From an uncultured Bacilli bacterium (GTDB taxonomy: Bacteria > Bacillota_I > Bacilli_A > RF39 > UBA660), in contig CAKOHI010000002.1 in assembly GCA_934085585.1 (NCBI GenBank), forward strand, positions 1-64,000: a DNA stretch of 64,000 nucleotides, given 5' to 3'. The number at the start of each line of letters is the position of its first letter. The stretch's first letter is position 1. The notes below the pieces were generated by a model. It had not been told where the DNA came from and made no database searches. It saw only the letters and a program-made list of their open reading frames with translations. The translations under genes and the position numbers were made by a program. Positions 25,564 through 34,795 of the stretch are shown here, piece by piece.

Positions 25564-26367
25564 ATGAAAAAAGAGGAGCAAATCAATTATAAAATTGATA
25601 GTGATGTTCTTAAAAATTATGTAGAAGCCATTAATTCAATAAAGGAGCCGATGAGTCAAATTAAGAAGCAACTTAATCAGCTAACAAAGCCAATGCAAGA
25701 AGAACTAAAAAGCATTAATGCTATGTCTAACGTAATTAAGGAACTATCGATTAAATATCCAAACGAACAAGCAAAAATACTTACATATACTATAAAGCAA
25801 ATAATGAATACCAATAATGGAATGCTTTCTACAAGAATGATAGAACCACTAAATATAAGTAGACAATATCTATCAATTATGGAAAACAATAATGACATAG
25901 AAAAAGTTTCAAGAGGTATTTATCTTTCACCAAGTGCCTTTGAAGATAGCTATTTTTCCTTTCAACAAAAATATAAAAAAGCTATTTTCTCACATATGAA
26001 TGCTCTATATTTTTATGGCATGACAGAAGAATTTCCATATAATTATACAGTTACTGTACCTCAAAATTATCATGTAGATACTGTAAATGAAAAATGTAAT
26101 GTATTTTATGTTTCGGACGATATATATGAACTTGGAGTCGTAGAAATAGAAACTCCAAACAGAAATAAAGTAAGAGCTTACAATAAAGAAAGATGTATTT
26201 GCGATATCATAAGATCAAAAAGAAGAATGGATTCAGAGCAAGTTAAAAAGACAATTAAACAATACATGCAAAGTCGAGATAAAGATATCGCAAAACTATC
26301 TGAATATTCAAAAAAAATGGGAATAAACAAAAAAGTAATGGAAATGGTAGGTGGATATTATGAGTAA
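25564..26367 (+). CDS. abiEi: AbiEi-type antitoxin / autorepressor
   Basis: This is the antitoxin of a type IV toxin-antitoxin and phage abortive-infection pair. After an N-terminal extension of about 75 aa rich in Lys and Gln comes the winged helix (GMLSTRMIEPLNISRQYLS), followed by ERVSRGIYL-like 'KVSRGIYLSPSAF'. Next are AIFSHMNALYFYGMTEEFP and RCICDIIRSKRRMD, all hallmark AbiEi blocks. The 267-aa length fits the long AbiEi variants. It overlaps the toxin gene by eight bases and carries a nested dyad at its promoter. Confidence 0.92.
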   Translation: MKKEEQINYKIDSDVLKNYVEAINSIKEPMSQIKKQLNQLTKPMQEELKSINAMSNVIKELSIKYPNEQAKILTYTIKQIMNTNNGMLSTRMIEPLNISRQYLSIMENNNDIEKVSRGIYLSPSAFEDSYFSFQQKYKKAIFSHMNALYFYGMTEEFPYNYTVTVPQNYHVDTVNEKCNVFYVSDDIYELGVVEIETPNRNKVRAYNKERCICDIIRSKRRMDSEQVKKTIKQYMQSRDKDIAKLSEYSKKMGINKKVMEMVGGYYE

Positions 26368-27202
26368 TTCTGCACAAGCAGTTAAAGATAAACTAAAGAA
26401 TATTTCAAGAGGAAAAAATGTAGATTTTAACTCCGTGATGAGATTTTATATGTATGATAGATTTGTTGAACGTTTATCAAAAAGTAAATATAAAGATAAT
26501 TTTATATTAAAAGGTGGTTTCTATTTGAGCAAATTATTTGGATTAGATAATAGAAGTACTATGGATATAGATACTGCAATAAGAAAAGCAGAATTTACTG
26601 AAGAAAATCTTATTAAAATGGTAAATGAAATTATTAATATTGACGTAGAAGATAATGTAAAATTTAAAATTGAAAAAACAGAGCCAATTCGTGATGAAGA
26701 TGAATACGGTGGATTAAGAATTACAATTAATTTTATGTTAGAAAACATTAAAGATAAATTTCATATTGATTTAGCAACTGGAGATCCAATATATCCAAGA
26801 CCAGATAATTATAGATATGAGTCTTTAATAGGAGAAGAAATTTACAAGGTTTGGTCATATAATATTGAAACAGTTCTTGCTGAAAAAATAGAAACCATTT
26901 TTAGTAAACTTGAAACAAGTAGTAGAATGAAAGATTATTACGATATTTATTTAATATATAAATTTAAATTTGATAAAATAAATAAAGAAAAATTTAGAGG
27001 AGCTGTCGAAAAGACTTTTAAAAAAAGAAAATTTGATGCTGATCTAATAACAAATTTGAATATTGTTAAGGAAAGCAAAGTTTTAAAAGATAAATGGCTT
27101 AGCTATTCAAGAAAAAATAGTTATGCTAGAGATGTTGAGTTTGAAGAAACATTAAAATGTCTAGAACAATTTATTGATATTATAGTTCCAGTTGCAGTAT
27201 AA
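26360..27202 (+). CDS. abiEii: AbiEii-type nucleotidyltransferase toxin
   Basis: AbiEii toxins are nucleotidyltransferases that stop growth; related enzymes modify tRNA acceptor ends. KGGFYLSKLF followed by RSTMDIDTA supplies the nucleotidyltransferase GG...DxD core. The later YDIYLI and ETVLAEKIETIF blocks are typical of the family. The start is ATG 26360, five bases after AGGTGG; the in-frame GTG 26351 lies within that site. A decayed second AbiEii tail is found at 28511-28663. Confidence 0.92.
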   Translation: MSNSAQAVKDKLKNISRGKNVDFNSVMRFYMYDRFVERLSKSKYKDNFILKGGFYLSKLFGLDNRSTMDIDTAIRKAEFTEENLIKMVNEIINIDVEDNVKFKIEKTEPIRDEDEYGGLRITINFMLENIKDKFHIDLATGDPIYPRPDNYRYESLIGEEIYKVWSYNIETVLAEKIETIFSKLETSSRMKDYYDIYLIYKFKFDKINKEKFRGAVEKTFKKRKFDADLITNLNIVKESKVLKDKWLSYSRKNSYARDVEFEETLKCLEQFIDIIVPVAV

Positions 27203-27527
27203 AAAATAATATTCTAGGTACCATCAGCCTAATAAATACTATTTTATTGAGGTAAATACAAAAATATAGTGGCTCTAAAAAGCCCGTTTTTAAAAGAGAT
27301 TAACACATACAAATAATAAAAGAACGCGCTCCCTGAAGAGAGCGAAAGCTCTCATTTTTGTTTATATTAAACAATTTTAGAGCTTATAAGTAATTTTATG
27401 TACACAAATTTAAAATAAGTTAATGTTTTTATGACAAAGCTAATGAAAATTCATGCTTTTTCATTAATTTTGTCAAAAGTGTAAAAGTTAAGGAAATGTA
27501 CTTTAAAATCTTTTTATGTGCATGATA
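27203..27527. other. non-coding stretch between AbiE and Fic
   Basis: No gene is seen. It holds a hairpin GAGAGC-GAAA-GCTCTC (27338-27353) followed by ATTTTTG, a likely terminator. An 18-bp imperfect palindrome (27432-27449 with 27458-27475, 16 of 18 pairs, 8-nt loop) follows, not succeeded by T and therefore more probably an operator or cruciform. Confidence 0.55.
27338..27359 (+). terminator. probable terminator of the AbiE operon
   Basis: Six-base G+C-rich stem with GAAA tetraloop, then ATTTTTG. Confidence 0.6.
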
Positions 27528-27556
27528 CTGACAAATAGAAACTTTTTTGCTATAAT
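27528..27556 (+). promoter_or_regulatory. promoter of the fic gene
   Basis: CTGACA (27528-27533), 17 bp, TGC-TATAAT (-10 at 27551-27556), 22 bp before ATG 27578. Confidence 0.65.
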
Positions 27557-27577
27557 GTTATTGGTGGAGGTGCTAAA

Positions 27578-28426
27578 ATGTCTGAAAAAGAATTAGATTC
27601 AAGTTTAAATGATTATATTGAAACCGAAACACCTAAAAACTATGTAAAACAACAAGAGTGGGATATGGCTATTGGACTTCAAGAAGTTGATAACTTAAAA
27701 CCATCTAAGTATTTAGAAAAGTTATTACAAGAAAATGTAACGGGAGAAAAAACAATTTATGAAGTAGAACATGAGTTAAAACAATATTATATAGAAAAAG
27801 ATAAAACAGATAAAATAATTCAAGATGAATTTGAGTGTGATCTAGTTTCTACTAGGATAGTTCAATTATTAGAAGAAGATAATTTTGAATTATCAGTAGA
27901 TTATATAAAATATATTCATAATTATTTATTTAAAGATGTTTACGAATTTGCGGGAGAATTTAGAAAAGTAGATTTTTCTAAACATGAAAGAATTTTAAAT
28001 AATGATTCAGTTGCTTATGGTGATTGCAAATTATTAGAACAATCATTAGATTATGATATATCACTAGAAAAAAATAAAAACTATAGTGAAATGAATATAG
28101 TTGATGTAATTAATAATATAACTAACTTTTCTTCAAGCATATGGCAAATACATCCATTTAGAGAAGGTAATACTAGAACTACAGCATTATTTATAGAAAA
28201 GTATTTAGTATCACTTGGATATGATGTAGATAACACTATGTTTAAAGAAAAATCAGTGTATTATAGAAACACATTAGTAAGAAGTAATTATTTTAATAAT
28301 TATTTAAATATAAAACAAGATAATAGCTTCTTAATTAAATTCTATGAAAATTTATTATTAGGAAAGAATAACAATTTAAATTCAAGGGATTTAATTGTAG
28401 AAGAATTATTTAATGAAGAGAATTAA
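27578..28426 (+). CDS. Fic-family AMPylase with VbhA-like N-terminal region
   Basis: Fic proteins transfer AMP or another phosphate-linked group to target proteins and often act as toxins. The active-site loop is HPFREGNTRT (His about residue 194), matching HPFx[DE]GNxR, after the YEFAGEFRKVDFSK substrate-flap region. The first 75 residues (for example WDMAIGLQEVDNLKPSKYLE...TGEKTIYEVE) resemble the VbhA-type antitoxin helix fused in cis. The inhibitory [ST]xxxE[GN] motif, however, is not intact (AIGLQEV). It has its own promoter and lies in the toxin-antitoxin island. Confidence 0.88.
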   Translation: MSEKELDSSLNDYIETETPKNYVKQQEWDMAIGLQEVDNLKPSKYLEKLLQENVTGEKTIYEVEHELKQYYIEKDKTDKIIQDEFECDLVSTRIVQLLEEDNFELSVDYIKYIHNYLFKDVYEFAGEFRKVDFSKHERILNNDSVAYGDCKLLEQSLDYDISLEKNKNYSEMNIVDVINNITNFSSSIWQIHPFREGNTRTTALFIEKYLVSLGYDVDNTMFKEKSVYYRNTLVRSNYFNNYLNIKQDNSFLIKFYENLLLGKNNNLNSRDLIVEELFNEEN

Positions 28427-28434
28427 AAAGAGGC

Positions 28435-28482
28435 GCTAGTACAGGTTTATTGATTTAATAGGCTTTTGTATTGGCTTTTTTT
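28435..28482 (+). terminator. possible terminator after fic
   Basis: GCTAGTAC pairs with GTATTGGC (two G-T pairs) over a 25-nt loop, followed by seven T. Confidence 0.4.
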
Positions 28483-28510
28483 AGTAGAAAAAAAGAGGAT
28501 AGTTATTATA

Positions 28511-28663
28511 CTGGAAATATTGAGTAAGCCATAGAAATATTAAAAGATAGTGAAATCATTAAAAATAGATGGGATTCATACAAGAAAAAATTTGAATATG
28601 CAATGATATTGATTATGAAGAAATAATAAAATGTATTTAAGAAATTGTTAAAGTAATAGTATA
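28511..28663 (+). pseudogene. remnant of an AbiEii C-terminus
   Basis: Translating 28531 onward gives IEILKDSEIIKNRWDSYKKK, then, after a frameshift near 28603, DIDYEEIIKCI, a stop, and EIVKVIV. This mirrors the C-terminus of the intact AbiEii upstream (ESKVLKDKWLSYSRK ... DVEFEETLKCLEQFIDIIV). Two stops and one frameshift mark it as decayed. It shows that a second AbiE locus once stood here. Confidence 0.75.
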
Positions 28664-28915
28664 AGTTATACCATTTTATTGTTCAAACTGAAAAGATAAA
28701 TCATCCTGATATAAAACCGAAAAAGCCCGACCTAATAAATGCAAGCACTACTACTTCTTAGGTAACAGTGAACTATTATAAATAATATTTATTATAATAG
28801 AAGTGTTTTGACAAAACATGACAAAAATTTACAAGTAAACAATTTGTAAATACAAACAATGACATATAATTTACAAAATAATATATATAATATTTAATAA
28901 TGTAAAAAAAATTGT
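28664..28915. other. non-coding stretch before lgt
   Basis: No gene seen. It holds several TTTACAA/TTTGTAAA elements, including an inverted repeat ATTTACAA...TTTGTAAAT near 28827-28852, and a TTGACA at 28808. The lgt -10 (TATAAT, 28916-28921) lies at its end. Confidence 0.4.
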
Positions 28916-28939
28916 TATAATAATAACGGAGAGTGAAAT

Positions 28940-29749
28940 ATGAATAGATATATTTTTACAATTGGAAATTTTAAATTAGAATGGTATTCAGCATTAATTA
29001 TAGTTGGAGCTATGATAGGAATAAGCATGGTTTTAAAAGAAGCAAAAAGATACAAATATTCCACTGATTATATTTTTAATATGCTATTCTGGGCAATTAT
29101 ATTTGGAATAATCGGAGCTAGAGTTTATTATGTATTATTTAATTTAGAACTATATAATAGTTTTTGGGATGCTTGTAAAATTTGGGAAGGGGGACTTGCC
29201 ATTCATGGTGGTTTGATTGCAGGCATATTAGTCATCTTACTATATTCTAAAAAATACAATGTCAGAGCGATTAGAATATTTGACTTTTTAGCTCCGGCGA
29301 TGATACTTGCTCAAGCAATTGGAAGATGGGGAAACTTTTTTAACATGGAAGCTCATGGTCCAGCAACAACACTTGCTCATTTACAAAGTTTACACATACC
29401 GGAGTTTATTATAAATGGTATGAAAATAAATGGTACATATTATACCCCAACATTTTTATATGAATCAATTTGGTGTCTTATAGGTTTTATTATATTATTA
29501 ATAGTAAGAAGATTAAAAATAACTAAAGTAGGTCAACCTTTTGCAGTTTATTTAATGTGGTATGGACTAGGTCGATTCATAATTGAAAGCATGCGTACAG
29601 ACTCACTTATGCTCGGAGGATTTAAAATTGCTCAAATAATTTCTGTATTAATGATCTTAATTGGGTTAATAATAATAATGATTACAAGTAGAAAAGGAAG
29701 ATATGAAGATCTATACGATCAAGATGAAAACGATATTGTTAGATTTTAA
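28940..29749 (+). CDS. lgt: prolipoprotein diacylglyceryl transferase
   Basis: Lgt attaches diacylglycerol from phosphatidylglycerol to the lipobox Cys of prelipoproteins in the membrane. The diagnostic GGLAIHGGLIAG (about residues 85-96) and IGRWGNFFNMEAHG blocks are present, with seven hydrophobic helices across 269 aa. A lipoprotein substrate occurs in this window (46764-47210). It is followed 11 bp later by trxB behind AAGGAGG, suggesting one operon. Confidence 0.96.
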   Translation: MNRYIFTIGNFKLEWYSALIIVGAMIGISMVLKEAKRYKYSTDYIFNMLFWAIIFGIIGARVYYVLFNLELYNSFWDACKIWEGGLAIHGGLIAGILVILLYSKKYNVRAIRIFDFLAPAMILAQAIGRWGNFFNMEAHGPATTLAHLQSLHIPEFIINGMKINGTYYTPTFLYESIWCLIGFIILLIVRRLKITKVGQPFAVYLMWYGLGRFIIESMRTDSLMLGGFKIAQIISVLMILIGLIIIMITSRKGRYEDLYDQDENDIVRF

Positions 29750-29760
29750 GGAGGACAAAT

Positions 29761-30636
29761 ATGTATGATATTATTATAATAGGCATGGGAATAAGTGGAA
29801 TAACTGCTGGAATATATGCTAAAAGAAGTAATAAAAAAGTATTAATCATAGATAAAGGAATGCCTGGGGGTCTTTTAAATAACATAGATAAAATTAGTAA
29901 TTATCCTGGTTTAATTGATATACCAGGCCCGGATTTTGCATCTGTTTTAGAAAATCAAGTTAAGAGTATGGATATCCCATATATTTTAGAAGAAGTAAAA
30001 GAAGTAAAATTAAATAATGAAGTAAAAGAAGTAATTACAACTAATAAAACATATAAAGCAAAAAAGGTAATTTTAGCAATGGGAAGAAAACCAAAATATT
30101 TAGGTTTAGATAATGAAAAAGATTTATTAGGTCGAGGTTTATCAACATGTGCTATGTGTGATGCCAACTTTTATAAAAATGAGGATATAGCCATCGTAGG
30201 TACAGGAAATAGTGCCTTGCAAGAAGCATTATATTTAGCAAATATAGTTAATAATATATATTTAATAAATCATCGTGATGGATTTCGCGGGGAAGAAATG
30301 TTAGTAAGTGAAGTAAAAAATAATTCTAAAATAAAAATTATATATAATGCAAACATTGAAAGTATGAATGAAGAAAATAACAAATTATCAAGTATTACAT
30401 TAGATAATGGGAAAACCCTTAATGTTAAAGGAGTATTTATATATATTGGATATAGACCAGCAACAGAGTTTCTCCCACAAGAAATATTAGAAGAAGATGG
30501 ATATATTAAAGTAAATGATAAATTAGAAACCCCATTAAAGGGAGTATATGCTATCGGTGATATTATTAAAAAAGATACATACCAATTAGTAACTGCAGCA
30601 TCTGATGGTGCACGTGTAATATACAATATGAAATAA
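29761..30636 (+). CDS. trxB: thioredoxin reductase
   Basis: An FAD-dependent NAD(P)H:thioredoxin oxidoreductase of 291 aa. The N-terminal GMGISGITAGIYAKR binds FAD, the redox-active CAMC sits at about residues 134-137, GTGNSALQEAL binds the nicotinamide nucleotide, and GVYAIGDI is the C-terminal FAD motif. The gene pairs with lgt as in many Firmicutes. A perfect palindromic terminator follows. Confidence 0.92.
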   Translation: MYDIIIIGMGISGITAGIYAKRSNKKVLIIDKGMPGGLLNNIDKISNYPGLIDIPGPDFASVLENQVKSMDIPYILEEVKEVKLNNEVKEVITTNKTYKAKKVILAMGRKPKYLGLDNEKDLLGRGLSTCAMCDANFYKNEDIAIVGTGNSALQEALYLANIVNNIYLINHRDGFRGEEMLVSEVKNNSKIKIIYNANIESMNEENNKLSSITLDNGKTLNVKGVFIYIGYRPATEFLPQEILEEDGYIKVNDKLETPLKGVYAIGDIIKKDTYQLVTAASDGARVIYNMK

Positions 30637-30657
30637 CCAGAAATTTCTGGTTTTTCT
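30635..30657 (+). terminator. terminator of the lgt-trxB operon
   Basis: AACCAGAAATTTCTGGTT, a perfect 18-bp palindrome, then a T-rich tail. Confidence 0.75.
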
Positions 30658-30707
30658 TTTGTTTCAAATAAAAATATGATAGAATTTAATAAATGGAAGT
30701 GAGTTAG

Positions 30708-32315
30708 ATGGCAAAGAAGTTAACAATCATGTTATTTTTAGGTACTATCATTAGTTTGTTAACAATATATATTTTAAAAACTTATAATAATTATAAATTA
30801 GATACAAATAATATAATCACTTATCCATATACTAAAATAGATTTAAAAGCCGGAAAATATTTAGAACAAGAAAGCAGTGTTAATGAAGATAATATTTTTA
30901 TTTTATTTAAAACAAGTGATGGCTATAAAATGAAAACAATTTCTCTTTTAGATAGTTATGAAGAAGAGTATGAATTAAGAACTGATAAAGAATGTAAAAT
31001 TCAAGATGAAACAAATGATCTTTACATATCATGTAAAGATGAAAATTATATTTACGTCTATGATACTAAATTTACACTTATTAGACAAAATATATTATTT
31101 AGTTTAAATGACTATACTTTAAAAGAAAGAATATTTCAAAGTAATGATTTAAATTATCCGATAGTTAAATTATCAAAATGTAATCGCTCATGTTTTCTAA
31201 TTAGAACTAATAGTGTAACTAATAAAACAAGCATATTTAAAGATAGTACCGAAAAAGAACAAGACATTAAATATTATAATAAATATCAAAATGGAATTTT
31301 TAGTTATGATGATGAAAAGATTAAAATATATAATTTAAATGAAGACAATGCAAACGAATTTAAAATTCCTACAAAAGATATAAGAAAAAAATTATTTACT
31401 ATATGTAATGATTACTTACTATATGTTTTAAATGGTAACATTATCAATGTTTATGATTTATATAAAGGAATAAATAAAGTAAATATAGATATAAAAAAAA
31501 TAGAAGAAGAAATAACCAATATGTTTGTGGAAAATAATTATTTATGTATAATTACAAAAGAAAATGTTTATGTATTTGATATAACTAGTTTAAAAGAAGA
31601 TACAAATGAAAAGATTGAAACTGATTTAATTAATAAAAAAATAGCAGAATATCAAAATAATTATAAAGTAAATGTTTATGTCTATGAAGATTTTTTTAAT
31701 ATGCACAGTGATTATGATATAAAAAAACAAACAAACTATACTAAAACATTAAATGCTTTAAGTTATTTAGAGGATTATTTCTTAATGTTTAATGAACAAT
31801 TCTTCAAAAGGTTTCATGAATATGATATGAAAGGCTTAAATATTTATTTATCAAGTGATATCAATGGTATAAAAAATGGTTATGAAAATACAGATGTCGT
31901 AGGAATTTCATATAAACAAAATAATCAATATATAATCATATTAAATATAGATAATGAAAATGATTTGTTAAGGATTTTATCACATGAAACAATGCACATA
32001 ATCGATTTATATTTTGAACTAAAAAATGTAGAATATGATGAGTGGAACAATTTAAATCCCGAAGACTTTGTATATTCTCATGTTTATTATCCAAATGTAT
32101 ATTTTGATGATACCTTAAAAAATAGTAAAGATACAGATAGAATATATTTTATAGATAATTATGCAAGAAGCAGTGAAAAAGAAGACCGAGGAAGACTTTT
32201 TGAATACATTTGTGGGTATGAAGAATTTAAAGATTATCCCAATTTAAACAAAAAAATAACATATTTAAAAAAGGTTCTTTATGAAAATTTTCCCGAGCTA
32301 GAATTCTTAAAATAA
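30708..32315 (+). CDS. membrane-anchored zinc-peptidase-like protein (HExxH)
   Basis: A 535-aa protein with one N-terminal membrane helix (about residues 5-24) and a long outer part. Residues about 40-290 look like a beta-rich repeat domain, with recurring 'YxYVYDTxF'-like strands. The C-terminal domain has LSHETMHIID (HExxH near residue 430) with a later Glu in GRLFEYICGYEEF, the layout of a gluzincin zinc peptidase. No exact family can be named, and the substrate is unknown. It stands alone between trxB and mazE. Confidence 0.65.
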   Translation: MAKKLTIMLFLGTIISLLTIYILKTYNNYKLDTNNIITYPYTKIDLKAGKYLEQESSVNEDNIFILFKTSDGYKMKTISLLDSYEEEYELRTDKECKIQDETNDLYISCKDENYIYVYDTKFTLIRQNILFSLNDYTLKERIFQSNDLNYPIVKLSKCNRSCFLIRTNSVTNKTSIFKDSTEKEQDIKYYNKYQNGIFSYDDEKIKIYNLNEDNANEFKIPTKDIRKKLFTICNDYLLYVLNGNIINVYDLYKGINKVNIDIKKIEEEITNMFVENNYLCIITKENVYVFDITSLKEDTNEKIETDLINKKIAEYQNNYKVNVYVYEDFFNMHSDYDIKKQTNYTKTLNALSYLEDYFLMFNEQFFKRFHEYDMKGLNIYLSSDINGIKNGYENTDVVGISYKQNNQYIIILNIDNENDLLRILSHETMHIIDLYFELKNVEYDEWNNLNPEDFVYSHVYYPNVYFDDTLKNSKDTDRIYFIDNYARSSEKEDRGRLFEYICGYEEFKDYPNLNKKITYLKKVLYENFPELEFLK

Positions 32316-32340
32316 ATTCTTAAAAACATACAAATTTCTC

Positions 32341-32369
32341 TTGACAATCATATAAACTTTGTATATATT
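32341..32369 (+). promoter_or_regulatory. promoter of mazEF-gltX
   Basis: TTGACA (32341-32346), 17 bp, TATATT (32364-32369), 19 bp before ATG 32388. Confidence 0.72.
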
Positions 32370-32387
32370 GGATATGGAGGGATAAGT

Positions 32388-32630
32388 ATGGCATATAGAA
32401 TTCAAAAATGGGGTAACTCTAATGGAGTAAGAATACCCAAAGTTTATTTAGAAGCTTTAAATATTAAAGCTGGAGATGCAATTGAAATCGTAAGAGAAGA
32501 TAACAAAATCATAATAACTAAAGCACAAAAACCTAAGGAAACATTAAAATTAAGAATAAAAAAATATGAAGGTTCAATGGAAAAAGATGATTTTTCATGG
32601 GACGAAGCGAGAGGAAGAGAAATATGGTAA
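32388..32630 (+). CDS. mazE: MazE-family antitoxin (AbrB/SpoVT fold)
   Basis: An 80-aa antitoxin with the swapped-hairpin DNA-binding motif IQKWGNSNGVRIPKVYLE and GDAIEIVREDNKIIITKA, followed by a charged C-terminal tail that would bind MazF. It overlaps mazF by seven bases. Autorepression of the TTGACA promoter is expected from the family. Confidence 0.92.
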   Translation: MAYRIQKWGNSNGVRIPKVYLEALNIKAGDAIEIVREDNKIIITKAQKPKETLKLRIKKYEGSMEKDDFSWDEARGREIW

Positions 32631-32968
32631 AATATATTCCACATGAAAGAGATATAGTATATATTGATTTAAGTCCAATAAAGGGGCATGAACAAAAAGG
32701 AAAAAGACCAGCATTAGTAATAAGTAGTAAATTGTTTAATCAATTTACTAATATGGCATTATTATGTCCAATAAGTAATAACAACAAGTCTTTTCCTACA
32801 CACTATGAGTTAGAAAGAACAAAAAAAGTTAAAGGTTCAGTGTTATGTGAGCATTTAAGAAGTATTGATTATAACGAAAGAAATATTGAATTTATTGAAC
32901 GATGTAGTCAAGAAGAATATGAAAATGTTACAGATTTAATAAAAAGTTTTTTAGATAATGAGGAGTAA
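32624..32968 (+). CDS. mazF: MazF-family mRNA interferase toxin
   Basis: A PemK/MazF endoribonuclease of 114 aa that cleaves mRNA. PHERDIVYIDLSPIKGHEQKGKRPALVIS is the canonical N-terminal strand pair and loop (split here: GHEQKGKRPALVIS holds the catalytic-loop Arg), and GSVLCEHLRSIDYNER is the conserved C-terminal core. An in-frame start at 32597 exists, but ATG 32624 has the ribosome site GAGGAAGAG. Only three bases separate its stop from gltX. Confidence 0.92.
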   Translation: MVKYIPHERDIVYIDLSPIKGHEQKGKRPALVISSKLFNQFTNMALLCPISNNNKSFPTHYELERTKKVKGSVLCEHLRSIDYNERNIEFIERCSQEEYENVTDLIKSFLDNEE

Positions 32969-32971
32969 AAA

Positions 32972-34393
32972 ATGAAAGTAAGAACACGTTTTGCACCAAG
33001 TCCAACAGGATTTATGCACATTGGAAATTTGAGAACAGCAATATTCGAATATTTATTAGCGAAAAAATATGATGGAGATTTTATTTTAAGAATTGAAGAT
33101 ACTGATCAAGAAAGAAAAGTTGAAGGTGCGATTGATTTTATTTATAATACTTTAAATTTATGTGGTTTCAAAATAGATGAAGGACCAAATAATGACAAAG
33201 GTTATGGTCCATATATACAAAGTGAAAGAAAGAGTATTTATTTAGAGTATGCTCTCAAACTAGTGGAAATGGGAAAAGCATATTATTGTTTTTGTACTGA
33301 AGAAGAACTAGCTAGCATGAGAGAAAAAGCAGAGATGCGTAAAAAACCATTCTTATATGATGGACGATGTTCAAGATTAAGTAAAGAACAAATTGAAGAA
33401 AATTTGAAAAATAATGTGCCATTTGTAATTAGACAAAAAATGCCTAAAGAAGGTTTTACAATTATAGAAGATGAAATATATGGAAAAATTAGAATAGAAA
33501 ATAGCATATTAGATGATCAAATATTATTAAAAAGTGATGGATTTCCAACCTATAATTTTGCTAATGTTATAGATGACCACCTAATGAAAATAACTCATGT
33601 CATCCGTGGAAAAGAATATCTAGACCAAACTGCCAAATATAATTTATTATATGAAGCATTCGGATGGGAAAAACCAACATATATCCATGTTGCTATGGTT
33701 CTAGGTGAAGATGGAAATAAACTATCTAAAAGAAATGGGGATGCTTCATTTATGGATTTATACAATGAAGGATATTTACCAAATGCCATTGTTAATTATT
33801 TAGTTTTACTGGGATGGAGTCCAGAAGTAAATCAAGAAATATTTAGCATGGAAGAACTAATTAATAATTTTAATGAAAAAAGAATTAGTAAATCATCTAG
33901 TCAATATGACCTTAAAAAATTACAATGGTTTAATCATCACTATATAAATAATATGGAATCAAATGATTATCTTTCTTGGATAAAACAATATTTTACTCAA
34001 GATTGCAGTGATAAAAGTGAAGAATGGATTGACCATTTACTACTTATTTATAAGAGTCATTTAAATTATGGTAAAGAGATAAATGAATTAACAAAAGGCT
34101 TTTTCAGCGATGAATTTGTTATTGAAGAGTCTGCAAAAGAATTTTTAAAAAGTGATGAAATAATTCCTAAAGTAATCGAAGTTTTTAAAGAAGAAATAAA
34201 AAATTCCGATACATGGAGTGTTGATATGTTAGCAAATATAATTAATAATGTTAAAGAGAAAGCTGGAGTAAAGGGTAAATTATTATACATGCCTATAAGA
34301 ATTGCAGCAAGTGGAATAATGCATGGTCCAGAACTTGCCGATACATTATATTTAATAGGTAAAGATAATATTTTAAAGAGGATTGAACAATGA
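32972..34393 (+). CDS. gltX: glutamyl-tRNA synthetase
   Basis: A class I synthetase charging tRNA-Glu (and in many Firmicutes also tRNA-Gln). The HIGN signature lies at residues 17-20 (PTGFMHIGNLRTAIF) and KLSKR (GNKLSKRNGD) near residue 250. The 473-aa length is normal. It is the third gene of the mazEF operon and overlaps the next gene by ATGA. Confidence 0.97.
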   Translation: MKVRTRFAPSPTGFMHIGNLRTAIFEYLLAKKYDGDFILRIEDTDQERKVEGAIDFIYNTLNLCGFKIDEGPNNDKGYGPYIQSERKSIYLEYALKLVEMGKAYYCFCTEEELASMREKAEMRKKPFLYDGRCSRLSKEQIEENLKNNVPFVIRQKMPKEGFTIIEDEIYGKIRIENSILDDQILLKSDGFPTYNFANVIDDHLMKITHVIRGKEYLDQTAKYNLLYEAFGWEKPTYIHVAMVLGEDGNKLSKRNGDASFMDLYNEGYLPNAIVNYLVLLGWSPEVNQEIFSMEELINNFNEKRISKSSSQYDLKKLQWFNHHYINNMESNDYLSWIKQYFTQDCSDKSEEWIDHLLLIYKSHLNYGKEINELTKGFFSDEFVIEESAKEFLKSDEIIPKVIEVFKEEIKNSDTWSVDMLANIINNVKEKAGVKGKLLYMPIRIAASGIMHGPELADTLYLIGKDNILKRIEQ

Positions 34394-34782
34394 AATTAAG
34401 AATAGGTTGGCTAGTAATTTTAGCATTATTTATAGGAATTGGAATATGGGTTTTTATATTTTTTAATAGCGGTGAAAAAATAACCAGTCATCCTGATAGG
34501 GAATTTACCATGAAAATCGGGGATTTAGCCACAGTTGAAGAGTTAAAAATTAAATATGAAAAAGTAATAGATAATAGATGCAAAGGAAATGATTGTGACA
34601 AAAATGGCGAAAAAGTAGCTAAATTAGTAGTCATAAAAAATCCATATATAGAGTACATTGAAATAGGAAGTATATTAGAAGAAGAAGTATATTTAAATAA
34701 GTCTGATTATAAATTAAAATTAGTTAATTTTGATGAAAAAACAGATGAAATTACATTAAAAGTATTAGAAAAAGATAATTAA
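34390..34782 (+). CDS. small membrane-anchored protein
   Basis: A 130-aa protein with one N-terminal membrane helix (LVILALFIGIGIWVFIFF, about residues 9-26) and a small outer domain with one Cys pair. No family recognised. It sits translationally coupled between two aminoacyl-tRNA synthetase genes. Confidence 0.6.
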   Translation: MKLRIGWLVILALFIGIGIWVFIFFNSGEKITSHPDREFTMKIGDLATVEELKIKYEKVIDNRCKGNDCDKNGEKVAKLVVIKNPYIEYIEIGSILEEEVYLNKSDYKLKLVNFDEKTDEITLKVLEKDN

Positions 34783-34795
34783 TAAGGAGTATGAA

